Positions 42,701-54,174 are shown, counted from the stretch's first letter. The stretch: DNA of 64,000 bases from Cylicocyclus nassatus (GCA_958299035.1 CATQJL010000316.1:24591676-24655675), one strand, 5' to 3'. A program made the numbers and translations. Notes: generated by a model not told the origin, from the letters alone.

Positions 42701-43757
42701 CTCTATGACTGAACGCTAGAAACGCCAATTACTTCCTTCATACAATTAATTTGTATATATATAGTTAACACAGATTTGAAATCAGTGTTCAGAGGCAAGA
42801 ATTCCCAAAACATCTCACATGGAAGGGCGCGGTGACTCGGTTTCTTCGTTTCTACTTTCGCGCGTTGCAGAAGTTATGAAACGCATTGACGCGAGAAGAA
42901 AAAAGTTTGCGCCTTTTCGGACTCTTTCAATCTTTGGACAGGACATTTCTACAGGAACCCAACAATGGAAGAGACGTATGCATACGGTTACTGTGTAAAA
43001 CATTTTTTTCTTGTTTCATAAGGGTTCTCGAAAAAAGGAAGTGTACGTTCCACATTTTTCTTCTGACCTGTTGATTCGGTTGAAAGTTTCGTAAAGCGTA
43101 GCGCTGTAAATTAGCCTCGCAACAATCAGCAATACAACTCTGCGGATACATGATCGCATCTTCAAAACGAGTTTAGTTGCAAACGCAGGATTTCTAATCG
43201 ATGCCATAAAGGTATCAAATCTCCCGTAGCCAACAGCTACCTAAAGGCAATTTCCGGGCAAAAACTCAATTTTTAGAAAATCCAATTACCAGGGTTATCC
43301 GCAACGCTGAAATCCACATCAGAAGGCGCGAAAGCGGGAGAACATGCGTTTTCCGAAGCCTTGCAATTTTGAAGTTCGACGGTCCCCGCAAAGGCTGAGA
43401 CGCAGAGTCGCTGCGGGACCCTACATTTTAACTGTGGCGGCATGCGTACTCTGCCGCATAGCAGGAATTCGGACAGCTCGGATGATCCCACCCCAAGGCG
43501 TAAGTTTCCCCAATTCCCAATCATTTTCTTACTTCAGGTCGAACATTAGAACCTCCTACTTGCGCGATGCTGCGTCTGAGGGGGTTACTTTCGCATGGCA
43601 CTGAAATCACAAAAACCCCATCTTGTCCGGACTTTAAGTGAAAAGGCAGCCAGTAGCACGCCTTCGCTTTTTGCATGCGCATCCCAGGCCATTTTTTCAT
43701 TGGAGCAAAGATGTCATTATTGCTAAACAGTAAAATTTAAATATCGTAGATACTTAC
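39779..43757. other. No confident exon
   Basis: Region between the convergent carboxypeptidase and glycosyltransferase exons. I looked for the missing 3' exons of both genes and found none I would defend. Repeated CTCCGGAG/CTCCAGAG phrases near 40600-40700 resemble the 36940-37010 sequence. Missing exons may be diverged, interrupted or absent. Confidence 0.4.
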
Positions 43758-43900
43758 ACGAGTGTTGATCCGGTTGATAAGCGTAGTTAGGTCAACGGTA
43801 TTGACAGCCCAATCAACAGCAGCTCTGCTTATCGAAGATTGTACTATTCCTCGAACAATTGTCAAATTAGTAGCTAACTGTGAGGCTGTTGCTAATGACT
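43758..43900 (-). CDS. Core-2/I-branching glycosyltransferase (Branch domain), exon 4 of the visible set
   Basis: Acceptor TAGTTTCAG precedes the exon; donor CGT|GTAAGT ends it. The frame reads LTIVRGIVQSSISRAAVDWA and VDLTTLINRINTR, the highly conserved Branch-domain region (KGxVxxxLSRAxVDWxxxxLDLTTxI) where the acceptor-binding pocket forms. It joins the preceding exon in phase (1+2). The next exon, expected to begin near a GGxDE-type motif, is not found down to about 39.9 kb. Confidence 0.88.
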
Positions 43901-43947
43901 CTGAAACTATGCCTTTGTTAGATTCAAGTCATGAGTTGCTAAGTTAC

Positions 43948-44101
43948 CATTATGGAAGAGCTTCAATGTGCGCACATTCCAATTTGCTGTGTGATTCCAT
44001 CTAAACCACTCACAAGGTCTTGAGCGGATGTCATTCGCACCGTTAAGCGCTTCTAGAATTGACACAGTCTCGTATACGGATTTGATCATCATGTCGTAGT
44101 T
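43948..44101 (-). CDS. Core-2/I-branching glycosyltransferase (Branch domain), exon 3 of the visible set
   Basis: Acceptor TAATTCCAG, donor AATG|GTAACT. The frame reads NYDMMIKSVYETVSILEALN and GANDI, then a basic stretch and NWNVRTLKLFHN. This is the Branch-domain segment QNxDxxxKTxxExxxILxxLNGxND. Family members transfer N-acetylglucosamine or xylose to glycans in the Golgi. The exon starts in phase 0 directly after QNYD-type continuity from exon 2. Confidence 0.9.
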
Positions 44102-44171
44102 CTGGAATTACTGCAGACTACGCACTTATTCTACAACAAAATGTTTCTTTCGAGGTAGTCAGGTAGCAGAC

Positions 44172-44278
44172 CTGAAGTAATATGGCGTATTGCCATCCTT
44201 CGTGCTTGGAAAGTAGCTTAAGACAATCGTAGTGGGCTTGATTCATATTCTCTCCTCTACTATCTATCGAATAGCGCA
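44172..44278 (-). CDS. Core-2/I-branching glycosyltransferase (Branch domain), exon 2 of the visible set
   Basis: Acceptor GCAATTCAG, donor CTTCAG|GTCTGC. The frame reads RYSIDSRGENMNQAHYDCLK and HEGWQYAILLQ. The DSxGxNMNxAHxDCxxxL pattern followed by WxYxIxLQ is diagnostic for nematode Branch proteins. It joins exon 1 in phase (1+2) and exon 3 in phase 0. Confidence 0.92.
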
Positions 44279-44650
44279 CTGAATTGCATTAATTCAAAAG
44301 AACTACAACCTGAATCCCTGAAATTGTTGTTTGCAATATGTCTTACATTATCGCAACGAATTTTAAAAAATCAAATTTGTGTTATTTGTTCCATTGTTGG
44401 TGAAAAACTTTTGTATAAGTTCAGAAATTAAGACTAGCACAGAAATACAAGAACTCTTCAACAGAATAAGTACGAAGCAGCGTTCTTAAAGACGAACAAT
44501 CCAATCAGATAAGTTTATGCTTTGTCGCATGCGCGAAAGTAAGAGTCACGCGAAAGGCATTTCCAGTTTGATAAGCTCGGTTGTAGAACGTTAAGCAGAG
44601 GTGACTGTTTACTGACAATATTTTATGTGGTATTGAATGAGAGAACGCAC

Positions 44651-44798
44651 TTGGAGAAATCAGTACGTTAGGCAGACAAATCGAAAGCGCAAAAATGTTG
44701 GAATAGAATTCATTCTCGGCCTTCGCGTCTACAGAGAAGCAGAAGATATTTTGCGGGTGAAAGCTGGCCCTGAGTTCGTCTTCTATGAATTCATAACC
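44651..44798 (-). CDS. Core-2/I-branching glycosyltransferase (Branch domain), exon 1 of the visible set
   Basis: Acceptor TTATTTCAG, donor CCAA|GTGCGT. The frame reads GYEFIEDELRASFHPQNIFC, FSVDAKAENEFYSNIF and LPNVLISP. It matches the start of the Branch domain (xPQNxFCxxVDxKxxxxFxxxV...CFxNVxV) that binds the nucleotide sugar. The exon starts in phase 0. Upstream exons (a sequence like FPIAYARxVY would be expected) are not visible within 44.8-54.4 kb, which is filled with transposons. Confidence 0.92.
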
Positions 44799-45095
44799 CT
44801 GAAATAAGTAATGGATCAAAATAAGAGAAAAACTTATATTGCATGTATCTTTTTTTGGATGCACTACACGCCGAAGTGTTTTCGATATTGAAAGAATTTA
44901 ATCTAACAAGGAAAGGACCCTCGGTCGAAGTGGGGTTCCCACACGTGATACATATCATTATGCTCGTCTTGAGGCATTAACGCCAAACCGTGTTCCTTAG
45001 CTGCTCAATGATCTTCTGGGAAAAGTTAGGAGTGATGGTTTCCTCAGGGTGACCATCGATCGCTTGAGTTAGCGGCGCCGGGAAATGTCAGCTGT

Positions 45096-45158
45096 GTAGG
45101 GATGGTCGAGTGGATAGATGCGGAGACTATAAAGAAAGTGGTAAAGTGTTCGGGATAC
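45096..45158 (+). repeat. tRNA-like segment, left arm
   Basis: GGGATGGTCGAGTGGATAGA resembles the A-box region of Leu/Ser tRNAs. GTGTTCGGGATAC, about 40 bases on, resembles a B box. No anticodon arm or matching acceptor stem is visible. Confidence 0.4.
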
Positions 45159-45296
45159 TTATGTTTCAAACATTTTTGCAATTTGCAAATTATTTAACGG
45201 GTGCCGGGTGTTTCTCTGCCTTAGAGCCCTCTAAGGATACATAGGATACATATCAAACAAAACAATCTACAAAATGGAAGAATGTTTGGAACAAAA

Positions 45297-45359
45297 GTAT
45301 TCCGAACTTTTTGCCACTTCCTCCAGAGTCCCCACAGTTATCCACTCGGCCATCCCTCC
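45297..45359 (-). repeat. tRNA-like segment, right arm
   Basis: Inverted copy of the left-arm segment: on the minus strand GGAGGGATGGCCGAGTGGAT, then AGTTCGGAATAC. GGCCGAGTGG is the better match to the tRNA consensus. Confidence 0.4.
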
Positions 45360-45677
45360 AAAACTGACATTTCTCGGCGCCGCTAACTTAAGCGATCCGT
45401 GGTCATCCTGTGGAAACCGCCACAGGATGACCAAAGATTCAACAGACACTTCGTAACTTTTCCCAGAAGATCGCTGAGCAGCTAAGGAACACGGATTTGG
45501 TATTAGTGCCTTAAGACGAGCACAATGATATGCATCAAGTGGTGAACCCCACTTCGACCGAGGGTCCTTTCTTTGTAAGAACGCCAAGTGAAAGACTTTT
45601 TACTCTTTAGTTCCTGAATTCTGGTAGAAAACCAACTACTTCTCAAGTGTGTCTACTCTCCTTTACTATTTATTATA

Positions 45678-46643
45678 TTAGGTTGTCCTAAAAGTTCTTG
45701 CGCCGGATTTTCAAAAAATCATAACTTCCTTTCTTCTCAACAATTTATCTCAAAATTATTTTTCTATGAAAGAGGGAAGCTTTTTCTTTATAGCGGTGCC
45801 TTTGCCATGAATTAGCGTTGGTAAGTTCGAGAGTTAAACGCAATTGAAGGAAATTAGTTAAAATCGACATTTTTCAAGCTGAATCACGAAAAATTCTGGA
45901 AGTATTTTTATTTGATAAAGAAAATTTTGCACATTACAGTGGTACCTTTTTCATGAATTAAAACGAAGTAGATCGAGAGTTAGAAGCAAATAAAAAAAAT
46001 TTCTTTACTTTTGCAATTTTTGAACATGCTCCAAAAAGCTTGAAAACATCACAGAAAAGGCGAAAAAGCCATAAACATGGGTTTTGCAACCTTCTCTTTT
46101 AGCTGAGCGAAAATCGTGCCAATCAGAAGCAATTTTCATTTTCGTGAAAAAAGCAGGCCCGAAAATCCGAATAAACCACGAAAATCAAAATTGCTCCCGA
46201 TTGGCACGATTTTCGCTCAGCTAAAAAGAGAAGTTTGCAAAACCCATGTTTATGACTTTTTCGCCTTTTCTGTGACGTTTTCAAGCTTTTTTGATTATGC
46301 TGAAAAAATGCAAAAATAAAGAAATTTTTTTATTTGCTTCTAACTCTCGATCTACTTCGTTTTAATTCATGAAAAAGGTACCAGTGTAATGTGCAAAATT
46401 TTCTTTATCAAATAAAAATACTTCCAGAATTTTTCGTGATTCAGCTTGAAAAATGTCGATTTTAACTAATTTCCTTCAATTGCGTTTAACTCTCGAACTT
46501 ACCAACGCTAATTCATGGCAAAGGCACCGCTATAAAAAAAAGGTTCCCTCTTTCATAGAAAAATAATTTTGAGAAAATTGTTGAGAAGAAAGGAAGTTAT
46601 GATTTTTTGAAAATCCGGCGCAAGAACTTTTAGGACAACCTAA
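45678..46643. mobile_element. Mariner-type palindromic element, 966 bp
   Basis: It starts TTAGGTTGTCCTAAAAGTTC and ends with its complement, with TA on both sides (45676-45677 and 46644-46645). The arms of about 450 bp are almost perfect inverse copies. The terminal sequence is that of mariner-family elements. No transposase frame is present. Confidence 0.92.
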
Positions 46644-46658
46644 TATATTCGAATTATA

Positions 46659-47280
46659 CAAGGTGTCCCAAAAGTAGATACACACTTTTCAATTGAGGAG
46701 GCTTCAACTTAGATTTGAAGTATCGAGCGAATCACCTATCATTCTTCATTACTGTAGGATTACGGTACGAACTTCGACAAGGATTTTAGCCCATTGGAGG
46801 CCATATTCTGCCTCGGAACAAGACCAAACAAGCCAAAAAATTCCTATGCTACGGCAGTGGGAGCCGCTGATTTCGAATTTGAAATTTCCGCTTTACTGTG
46901 ATGCTTCTTTCTCAAGTTATCCCGGGTGAACCGTAATAACCGAATTCCCAGTACTTGTCAAAAATGTGATTACACCGTTAAAAAAGCTGAAAACACTCGT
47001 AAAAGTTGTGTTGTGAAATCAGCGTGCGCAAAAATTCTAGTAGACATTTTCAGATTTTTTGCAGAAAGTTTTGTCAGATGGCATATTTCACAATGGTGTC
47101 ACATGCTGGAAGTTCTTACCGTGATCCTACAGTAACGAAGAGCGATCAATGTTTCGATCGATACTGTAAATCTAAGTTGAAGCCTCCTCTACAGAATGGT
47201 ACTTAAATGGCAAAGAAAGACCCATTGGGAAGAAAGATGTTGACGATTGAAAAGTGTGTACTTACTTTTGGGACACCCTG
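46659..47280. mobile_element. Family B mariner-like miniature transposon, copy 4
   Basis: TA-flanked (46657-46658 and 47281-47282). The ends CAAGGTGTCCCAAAAGTAG and TACTTTTGGGACACCCTG are inverted. The arms share the family core CTGTAGGATTACGG. It sits 15 bp from the mariner-type palindrome. Confidence 0.85.
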
Positions 47281-47282
47281 TA

Positions 47283-48242
47283 TATCGACATATAATATTG
47301 TATTTTTACGCGAAATTAGGTTAATGCAAAAATAGTAGTTCCGAATTCTCACTTTGACCTGCTATAACTTTCTGAAATATCCACATGTCTGAATGCGATA
47401 AAGACAATCAAGAGCAGCGAACCTTTTACAATACCGTACGTACATGTATTTGTACTCACACCACAAACGGGCAGGGAAATGGATTGAGGATAAAAAAGTT
47501 TTCCTAAAATTTTATTTCTGACAATTCACAGCTCCTTTCAAGGTTTGCTAGCATAAATTATAAATTGCCTGTCTTGTAGCTGCAAGCCACTTGGATAAGC
47601 GAAAATGAATAAGCTTAAACAAAAAAGGTTTGCAAAGAGAAACAGATCAAAATGTAAAATCAGTTTTTCCAACATTTTCTAAATAGGCCTCAAAGTCCTG
47701 GATTATAGAATTTTCTGATCTTCCGACTGCCTTCTTTGAAGAAAATTTTTTTCTGGGTCAAATAACCGCAACGGCTACCCATGATGAGGTGCCGTCTCAG
47801 TCTAGATAATTTATAGTTAAGTGTGCATTATGTAGACAATTTCTTGTGTATACATAATGCACACAATTTATCTGGATAATCGAAGAAGCGCCATTCGTTC
47901 GCAGTTAAATCCTGGTCAGAAAAGTAAATGCAATGAAATTTCTAATTTTGGATATGGTTTTTCAAAGTTCTGTAATAACTTCTTAACAAATGAGAATGAA
48001 AGCCAGCTTCAGCACCCATCAGATAAAGCATGAAAAGAGCCTTTCAATGGAATGTTGCATCTGCTTTGAAAATAAAAATTTGAAAAAAAATTTTTGTGGT
48101 AAAAGGCTTAAAAAAACAAAAATTAATCATTATTTGTGCATCAACTCAATACTATTGTATAAGACTCATTCTCCAGCTCTTTATATGGTCTTCAGATAAT
48201 CCCCGGAGGCCCACTTTCTTTTCTTTAAAGTCATTCTTTCTC
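47283..48242. other. No gene recognised; one small hairpin
   Basis: GTGTGCATTATGTAGACA near 47821 is inverted at about 47852-47872. No exon signature. Confidence 0.5.
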
Positions 48243-48612
48243 AAGGCAGTGTCCAAAAAATCGGGGAGCATGGGTTTTTTTGTCCGAAAACTGACGAGAG
48301 GGTCCTAGCTAAGTCAAACTGCAGCTTAAATTATTTAATCACGGCTGAGAAGTCCGTCCCGAACACCCCGCACCTGCCCCGTGACGGTAACTCGCAAGTA
48401 TATCAGGATAGGTCCCAGCGCGAACGTAATGTTTTGTGAGCGAATCATTTCCGGGTTATGGTCACGGCGCAGGCGCGGAGGTTTTGGGGACAAATTTCTC
48501 AGCCTTAAATGAACCATTTGCTTCGCCGTTTGGGCAGTACCTTAGTTATGGGCCCCCCTCATCGGGTTTCAGGTGAAAAATCCATCTGCCCGAGTTGTCT
48601 GGACACTAACTT
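48243..48612. mobile_element. Relative of the TTAA-target miniature transposon
   Basis: It begins AAGGCAGTGTCC and ends GGACACTAACTT. It shares internal phrases with the 30852-31480 element (CCCCGTGACGGTAA, inverted GTCACGGCGC, CTGCCCGAGTTG). Its flanks do not carry TTAA, so it is older or truncated. Confidence 0.6.
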
Positions 48613-49254
48613 CAGGTTGGTGAAGCATTTCATAGTTATTGTGCCACTATAGGGCAACTATAACACTGGGAGCTAACACAACACGTTGCGTTTACAACAC
48701 ATTGTATTCTGACGTGAAGAAGCTTACAACAGAAGAGCCCCGTTGACCCCCGACCCTCCCGCTTTACTGCGGGATGATTAATGTATAGGTCACTTCGGCC
48801 ACAATACGTAGCAAATAGCAGAACAGTTATAGTGATTATCTCACTAACTGTGGTTAGCATGTTTTTGATAGAAACAACATGTTTGTCAGTTAATAAAGTT
48901 TCAATAAACCGCAAGTCGAAATTTGAAGGAAATCTCGATATGCCACTAGTTCAATTCTTTTTTGTGGCCATGCACCGTTGGGTTAGGCAAACAGTAAAAC
49001 TTTGAGATCTCTTCATTATTTCAGTTTAAAATGGCTTCAATAATAAAAATTTTGACCGTAATCATTGGGGATCATACAAAAAGCTAATGCTGCTGAAATA
49101 GCTCCACTCAATATGTTTATAGCAAAGGTAGAGTAACATTTGAAAATCGTGAGATCGGATGTACTAGATCTTTAAGTTACGAAACTTTCTTCTGAAGACA
49201 GGTCCGCGCAAGAAGTCGATTTTGAGACCTAGGGCGTTAGGTATCAAACGCCCG
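48613..49254. other. No gene recognised
   Basis: No exon or repeat that I can support. Confidence 0.45.
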
Positions 49255-49740
49255 TCCGTGGAAGGCTTCCCATTCAGGTAGTGTCCGCCTTATAGCTCGA
49301 TGCTGTAGGGATCTGTGTTCTTCCTTGTTTGTCCATTTTTTGGGGGCCCTACTAACCTGATATTGTAGCTTAATGAATAGCAGCACTTTGCTGTGTAAGC
49401 CGATAAACCTCTGCTCGCGAGTTGAGGTTTACCAAGAAACTTAAAATTCCACATTTCATCCACGCTACTGAAAACATGCTTAGCATCACACTAAGTTTTT
49501 AGCACAACTTTACGAGGTTTCTATTGAGGTGTTTTGAAAATCAATGACTTTCAAAATGAGCGTTTGGGATCATACAATGCACCGAATAACTCAGTTCATA
49601 CAGCAAAGTGCTGCTATTATCATGCTACAGTTTTAGGGTAGTAAGGCCTTCAAAATATGGACAAACAAGAAAGAACACAGATCTCTAGAGTATCAAGCTT
49701 TGAAGTGAATACTACCTGAGTGGGAACTCCCACCCGGACA
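49255..49740. mobile_element. Foldback element, about 490 bp
   Basis: The left arm (49270-49420) is inverted on the right (49575-49730). Shared parts include AGGTAGT at the tips, GATCTGTGTTCTT, TGTTTGTCCAT and AGCAGCACTTTGCTG. The arms are about 85 percent alike by eye. Non-coding. Confidence 0.75.
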
Positions 49741-50217
49741 TCAATACATACCGCCCCCTGGGCTATTCGCTATGCCTAATCCGGAAATCCACACTGAAAG
49801 GCGCGAAAACGGCACACTCTCACGTAGGGAGAATTCAGCAGGTAGGCGAGGTCTTCAAACTGTGAAGTCGCTCTCTCAGCTATGTCGATGTTCTCGCTTC
49901 CGCCAGCTGCTGTAAATTCGTTACCGGCCAAGTGCAACCGCCTTGAAGCCGGACCGAGAGGATTGCTCCGGAAGTTGAAGAGTAACTCCACAGACTGAAG
50001 ACCACGTCTTCCAGCTGATTGCTCCCTGCCTTGAAGCATTATTCTCCATTTCGCCCTGAGGTGTAGATTCTCGAATTTAGCATAATGAATAGGCCCAATT
50101 AGTCAAGAAATCTCACAACCTATTTCTTGTTCGAACGCTGCCTTCAAGCTACGTTCCCCTCCTCGGTGGGGATGTTCATGCATTCGGTTTAGAGTTTGGA
50201 CACAAATCAAAAAATTG
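49741..50217. other. No gene recognised
   Basis: An 87-codon minus-strand open frame (49776-50039) has no domain signature and no splice context that supports it. Confidence 0.45.
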
Positions 50218-50672
50218 CTTACAAGGGAATGGTCAGAAGTCGAAGTGGCCAAACCAAACAAGCTGTATATCATTCATGCAGTATAAAACGCTGACTTCGA
50301 ATTTGTCTTCCTTATTTGCTTATCGCTTCTGTGGACGAAGCTACAAGCAGTTTTATTGTGAAAAAATCATACATAAAAACAGCGAAATTGAGCACATTGT
50401 TGCACTCTTAGCTCATCTGTCTTAGCTCTCAAAAATTTGAAGCAAGCTAGCTGCATGTTTTGGCCCAGCATTAAGGCGAACGTGGCTCTGTACGGCTAAA
50501 TTTTCAATTTCACTAAATTCTTAGCAAAATAATGGTCTTTGATGGCTTATAGCTTCCTCCAGAAAAGCGATAGGTAAAGAAGACAAATTTAGAGTCAGCG
50601 CTTCATGCTGCATCTAATGGTATATAGCTTGTCTGGATTGGCCACTTCGATTTCTGACCATTCCCTTGTTAG
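50218..50672. mobile_element. Family A foldback element
   Basis: Inverted arms of about 100 bp start CTTACAAGGGAATGGTCAGA and end TCTGACCATTCCCTTGTTAG. GTCGAAGTGGCC and the GCTGAC...AAATTTGTCTTC core are present in both arms. It is the cleanest copy of the family. GCTT occurs at the left junction and just after the right end, but a target duplication is not certain. Confidence 0.85.
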
Positions 50673-51583
50673 CTTCTGGTTACCTCAAATTAATTCTACG
50701 CACTTTTCACACTTTAATTATTCGATGTTTCTTCAGAGCATCAGCTGTGTATGTCTGTCTTGACAGTCTGAGCAGCAACTACTTGAGCAATATCTTCGGG
50801 CAACAACCTAGATGAAAAACAACTCTACTGCGGGCCTAAGTTGAACTTACGGCTTAGTCTATATTGATTTGGATGCGGATCTTTTTTTGACAACATAATC
50901 GTGCACGTAGCCAAGGAGCATTTTTACTGTTTGAGCAATTTTGATCAGCTGGGAAAATGATTGTGATTCGACTCGCACGTCCACGGCTCCAAACCAGTTG
51001 GTGCCACAGTTTTCGTTGCATAGTCGGGCAATCTTCAATAGTTTACGCTATCGAAAAACTCAAGATCAACGCTATTATAGATGTGATAAGCGTAAGGATG
51101 GATAAAACAAAGACACATTCAAAATCGAGAATTGAAGCGACCTCTGCAAAAAACTTATTTTCTTTTTTTCCCGGCTGCAGTCACCTGTTCATCGACATAT
51201 TCTATCCGTAACCTAAATTGCGCCATTTTTACACACTTGTCGTCCCTATTAGGTCATTTTACGCGTCTAAATTATTCAGCAGCAGCTAACAGGATTTTTA
51301 TCTGAATCTCCACCTCTGAACACTATTTCGTCACTTCAACTTACCTTCAACTTGGGCGATACTCGACTGGCCGTGGAACTGGGGCGGACGGTCTTTTGGC
51401 TGGTGATAGGGTGGGCGAAATTCCAACTGTCTAACTTCTTCTAAGGGGATTCAGCTTAATTTAAATAGGCTGACTGGTAATTTACTGCGAGGCAAAATTT
51501 TAACTCCAAAACAAATCATTACCTTATATCTCAATGCGGATTTACCCAGCAATTTTATTGAAGAGAAAATATTTGTAATGATA
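50673..51583. other. No gene recognised
   Basis: No exon or repeat that I can support. Confidence 0.45.
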
Positions 51584-51799
51584 TCTTATATATAAAAGGA
51601 ATGTCTGTTTGTCTGTATGTCTGTCTGTCTGTCTGTCTGTATGTATGTCTGTGTGTACGTATGTTCCGAATAGAAAATTCCATTTCTGAACCGATCCGGA
51701 CCAAACTTGGCACACATACACTACGGGCCCCGGCGGGTGTCATAGGCTACTTTTCGTCATCGATCGATATCGATTTTATCGATTTTTATCGATTTTTTT

Positions 51800-52318
51800 G
51801 CTGAGTTCACCTACGGGGCTGGGAGTTTGCACAGGGGGGTAATCGAGCATGGGGATTCCGAATACAATATTGGTTTTCAGGATTATCGATTTTATCGATT
51901 TTTTTGCAAAGTTTGAGCTACGGGGCTGGGAGTTGGCACAGGGGGGTAATCGAGCATGGGGATTCCGAATACAATATTGGTTTTCGGGATTATCGATTAC
52001 TTTTATCGATTTTATCGATTTTTTTGCAAAGTTTGAGCTAGGGGGCTGGGAGTTGGCACAGGGGGGTAATCGAGCATGGGGATTCCGAATACAATATTGG
52101 TTTTCAGGATTATCGATTACTTTTATTGATTTTATCGATTTTTTTGCAAAGTTTGAGCTACGGGGCTGGGAGTTGGCACAGGGGGGTAATCGAGCATGGG
52201 GATTCCGAATACAATATTGGTTTTCGGGATTATCGATTACTTTTATCGATTTTATCGATTTTTTTGCAAAGTTTGAGCTAGGGGGCTGGGAGTTGGCACA
52301 GGGGGGTAATCGAGCATG
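51800..52318. repeat. Minisatellite, 120-bp unit, direct copies
   Basis: The anchor AATCGAGCATG recurs at 51841, 51948, 52068, 52188 and 52308. Units carry TATCGATTTTATCGATTTTT and GGGAGTTGGCACAGGGG. Because 120 is divisible by 3, repeated peptides appear in open frames; these are by-products. Confidence 0.9.
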
Positions 52319-52338
52319 CTGATCATCCCCAAGGGGGG

Positions 52339-52870
52339 TGATCAGCATGCTCGATTACGTCCCTGTGCCAAATTCCAGCCCCCTAGCTCAAATTTTCAAA
52401 AAATCGATAAAATCGATAAAAGTAATGGACGATCCTGAAAACTAATATTGTGTTCGTAATCAGCATGCTCGATTACCCCCCTGTGCCAAATTCCAGCCCC
52501 CTAGCTCAAATTTTCAAAAAATCGATAAAATCGATAAAAGTAATGGACGATCCTGAAAACTAATATTGTGTTCGTAATCAGCATGCTCGATTACCCCCCT
52601 GTGCAAAATCCCAGCCCCGTAGCTCAAACTTTACAAAAAAAAATCGGTAAAATCGATAAAAGTAATGGACGATCCTGAAAACTAATATTGTGTTCGTAAT
52701 CAGCATGCTCGATTACCCCCCTGTGCAAAATCCCAGCCTCGCATGTCAAACTTTGCAAAAAAATCGATAAAATCAATAAAAGTAATCGATGATTCTGAAA
52801 ACTAATATTGTATTCGGAATCCCCATGCTCACTTCCCCCCCTGTGCCAACTCCTAGCCCTGTAGGTGAAC
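52339..52870. repeat. Minisatellite, inverted copies of the 120-bp unit
   Basis: ATCAGCATGCTCGATTAC recurs at 52341, 52459, 52577 and 52699, a period of 118-122. This is the reverse complement of the left-hand array. Confidence 0.9.
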
Positions 52871-53007
52871 TTTGCAAAAAAATCGATAAAAATCGGTAAA
52901 ATCGACATCGATCGATAACGAAAAGTGGACTGTGACACCCGCCGGGGCCCGAAGTGTATGTGTGCCAAGTTTGGTCCGGATACGGCGGAGCCGGGTAAGC
53001 CAGCTAG

Positions 53008-53944
53008 TAATCAAATAAAAAAAATGGGATGTAAATGTAATCAGGGTCAAGCGTGTTGATGCGACCCTAACCCTCTTTTACGACCCAAAAATCGTACTTT
53101 AGAGGAAGAAAAATGTACTTGCAAATTGGGAGTTAATGCAAGCAATAGGTTTTTGAAAAACAATAATTTTGTGTAGATCAAGTAAGTAAGGAAATTCCGA
53201 AGATCTGGCTATGCGGTATTGTGGTCGCGAAAAGATTGATGGAAAGGATATCAAGTGATTGACGATGAATGACATTAACTTTAGCCTGACACCAACATTT
53301 GAGTTGTGACTTGTTAGACATTGAATCAGAAACGGTAAATAACGAATAGGAAAAATTCAGGAGTACAGAGCGGTTTATTTCAGTTGATATAATTGATAGT
53401 TTTATTACAATTCATTTTATAATAAAAGTTAAGACATTTTTCTGCGATTTATGAGTGTTTAACACAATTCCTTCATGTTAAAATGATCGCACTGAAAGAC
53501 GTTTATTCTGGTTCTGGATATTAAAACGCTTTGAACTATGATGATAGCCTGGAATTCGATATTCGTGCGCTACATTATTTTTTGCAGGAAGAAAATACTA
53601 ATTTTGAAGTGTAAAGAATGTTTGCGAGTGAAGAACTTATTTTCCACTTTCCGGTTTTAGCGCCTTCAAGTGCGATATCAGAAATTTGCATGAGCAGGTA
53701 TTTTGAGAATTCGTAACTAACGTCAGGGAAAGGCTGAGAGGTTGCGGTAGCAATTTTTTGGTAGAGTGCCCATACAACTGAAGATAAAAATTGCAGCCAC
53801 TCAGAAGCAGTGAGCACAAAAAAATTTGGATGCGACTTTAGCAAATTAGATGCAAGCGATCCTGAAAACCAAAAAGTGGGATTTATGAGCTCAGAATTTT
53901 GTAACTCACTGGAGACCGTACGAAACAGCTTGAAATTCCAAGTT
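53008..53944. other. No gene recognised
   Basis: An 89-codon minus-strand frame (53575-53844) has ordinary amino acid composition but no family I recognise, and its splice context is not convincing. Confidence 0.4.
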
Positions 53945-54174
53945 GTTCTTGGTGTTACCTATTATTTTATCGACTTTATCGATTATTTCAAAATTTGAGC
54001 TGAAGGGCTGGGAGTTGGCACAGGGGGGTAAGTGGGTCTGCTGATTTCGAAAACAATACAGGGAACGGGAAATAAAGTGTAGAAGTGGGCACAGGGAAAG
54101 GCTGTACAGAGATAGGAATGGGACCTTTATTAAGTGTTTTGACAGGGCCGAGCGGAGCCGGGTAAGCAAGCTAG
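53945..54174 (+). mobile_element. Helitron-like 3' portion
   Basis: It carries the interior unit (GGGCTGGGAGTTGGCACAGG) and ends CGGAGCCGGGTAAGCAAGCTAG|T. The 5' end is not found. Confidence 0.65.

Larger units (their letters stand above)
44903..45579. mobile_element. Family A foldback element with tRNA-like segments in both arms
   Basis: The ends CTAACAAGGAAAGGACCC and GGGTCCTTTCTTTGTAAG enclose arms of about 250 bp. Compared with other copies, the CTAAC and CTTAC termini are swapped, so it is inserted in the opposite orientation. Each arm holds a sequence like the 5' half of a Leu/Ser tRNA (see the two separate entries). It lies in an intron between the certain Branch exons and the suspected upstream exon. 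Confidence 0.8.
51584..53007 (+). mobile_element. Helitron-like element forming a 1.4-kb palindrome
   Basis: It starts A|TCTTATATATAAAAGGAAT and ends GGGTAAGCCAGCTAG|T, matching Helitron insertion between A and T with 5' TC and 3' CTAG. Its interior is a near-complete palindrome centred at about 52331 (TCATCCCCAAGGGGGGTGA). The outer arms (51675-51790 and 52870-52985) share GATCCGGACCAAACTTGGCA. Inside are direct 120-bp repeats on the left and inverted ones on the right. No RepHel protein. Confidence 0.75.

Noticed and set aside
45096..45158. tRNA gene candidate of Leu/Ser type
   Set aside because: Only A and weak B box words are present; no acceptor stem, anticodon arm or CCA-side pairing could be drawn.
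51776..52348. 190-codon minus-strand and 157-codon plus-strand repeated peptides
   Set aside because: Product of the 120-bp minisatellite, whose length is a multiple of three.
53575..53844. 89-codon minus-strand frame as a host exon
   Set aside because: Composition is protein-like, but no family is recognised and the flanking splice sites are weak.
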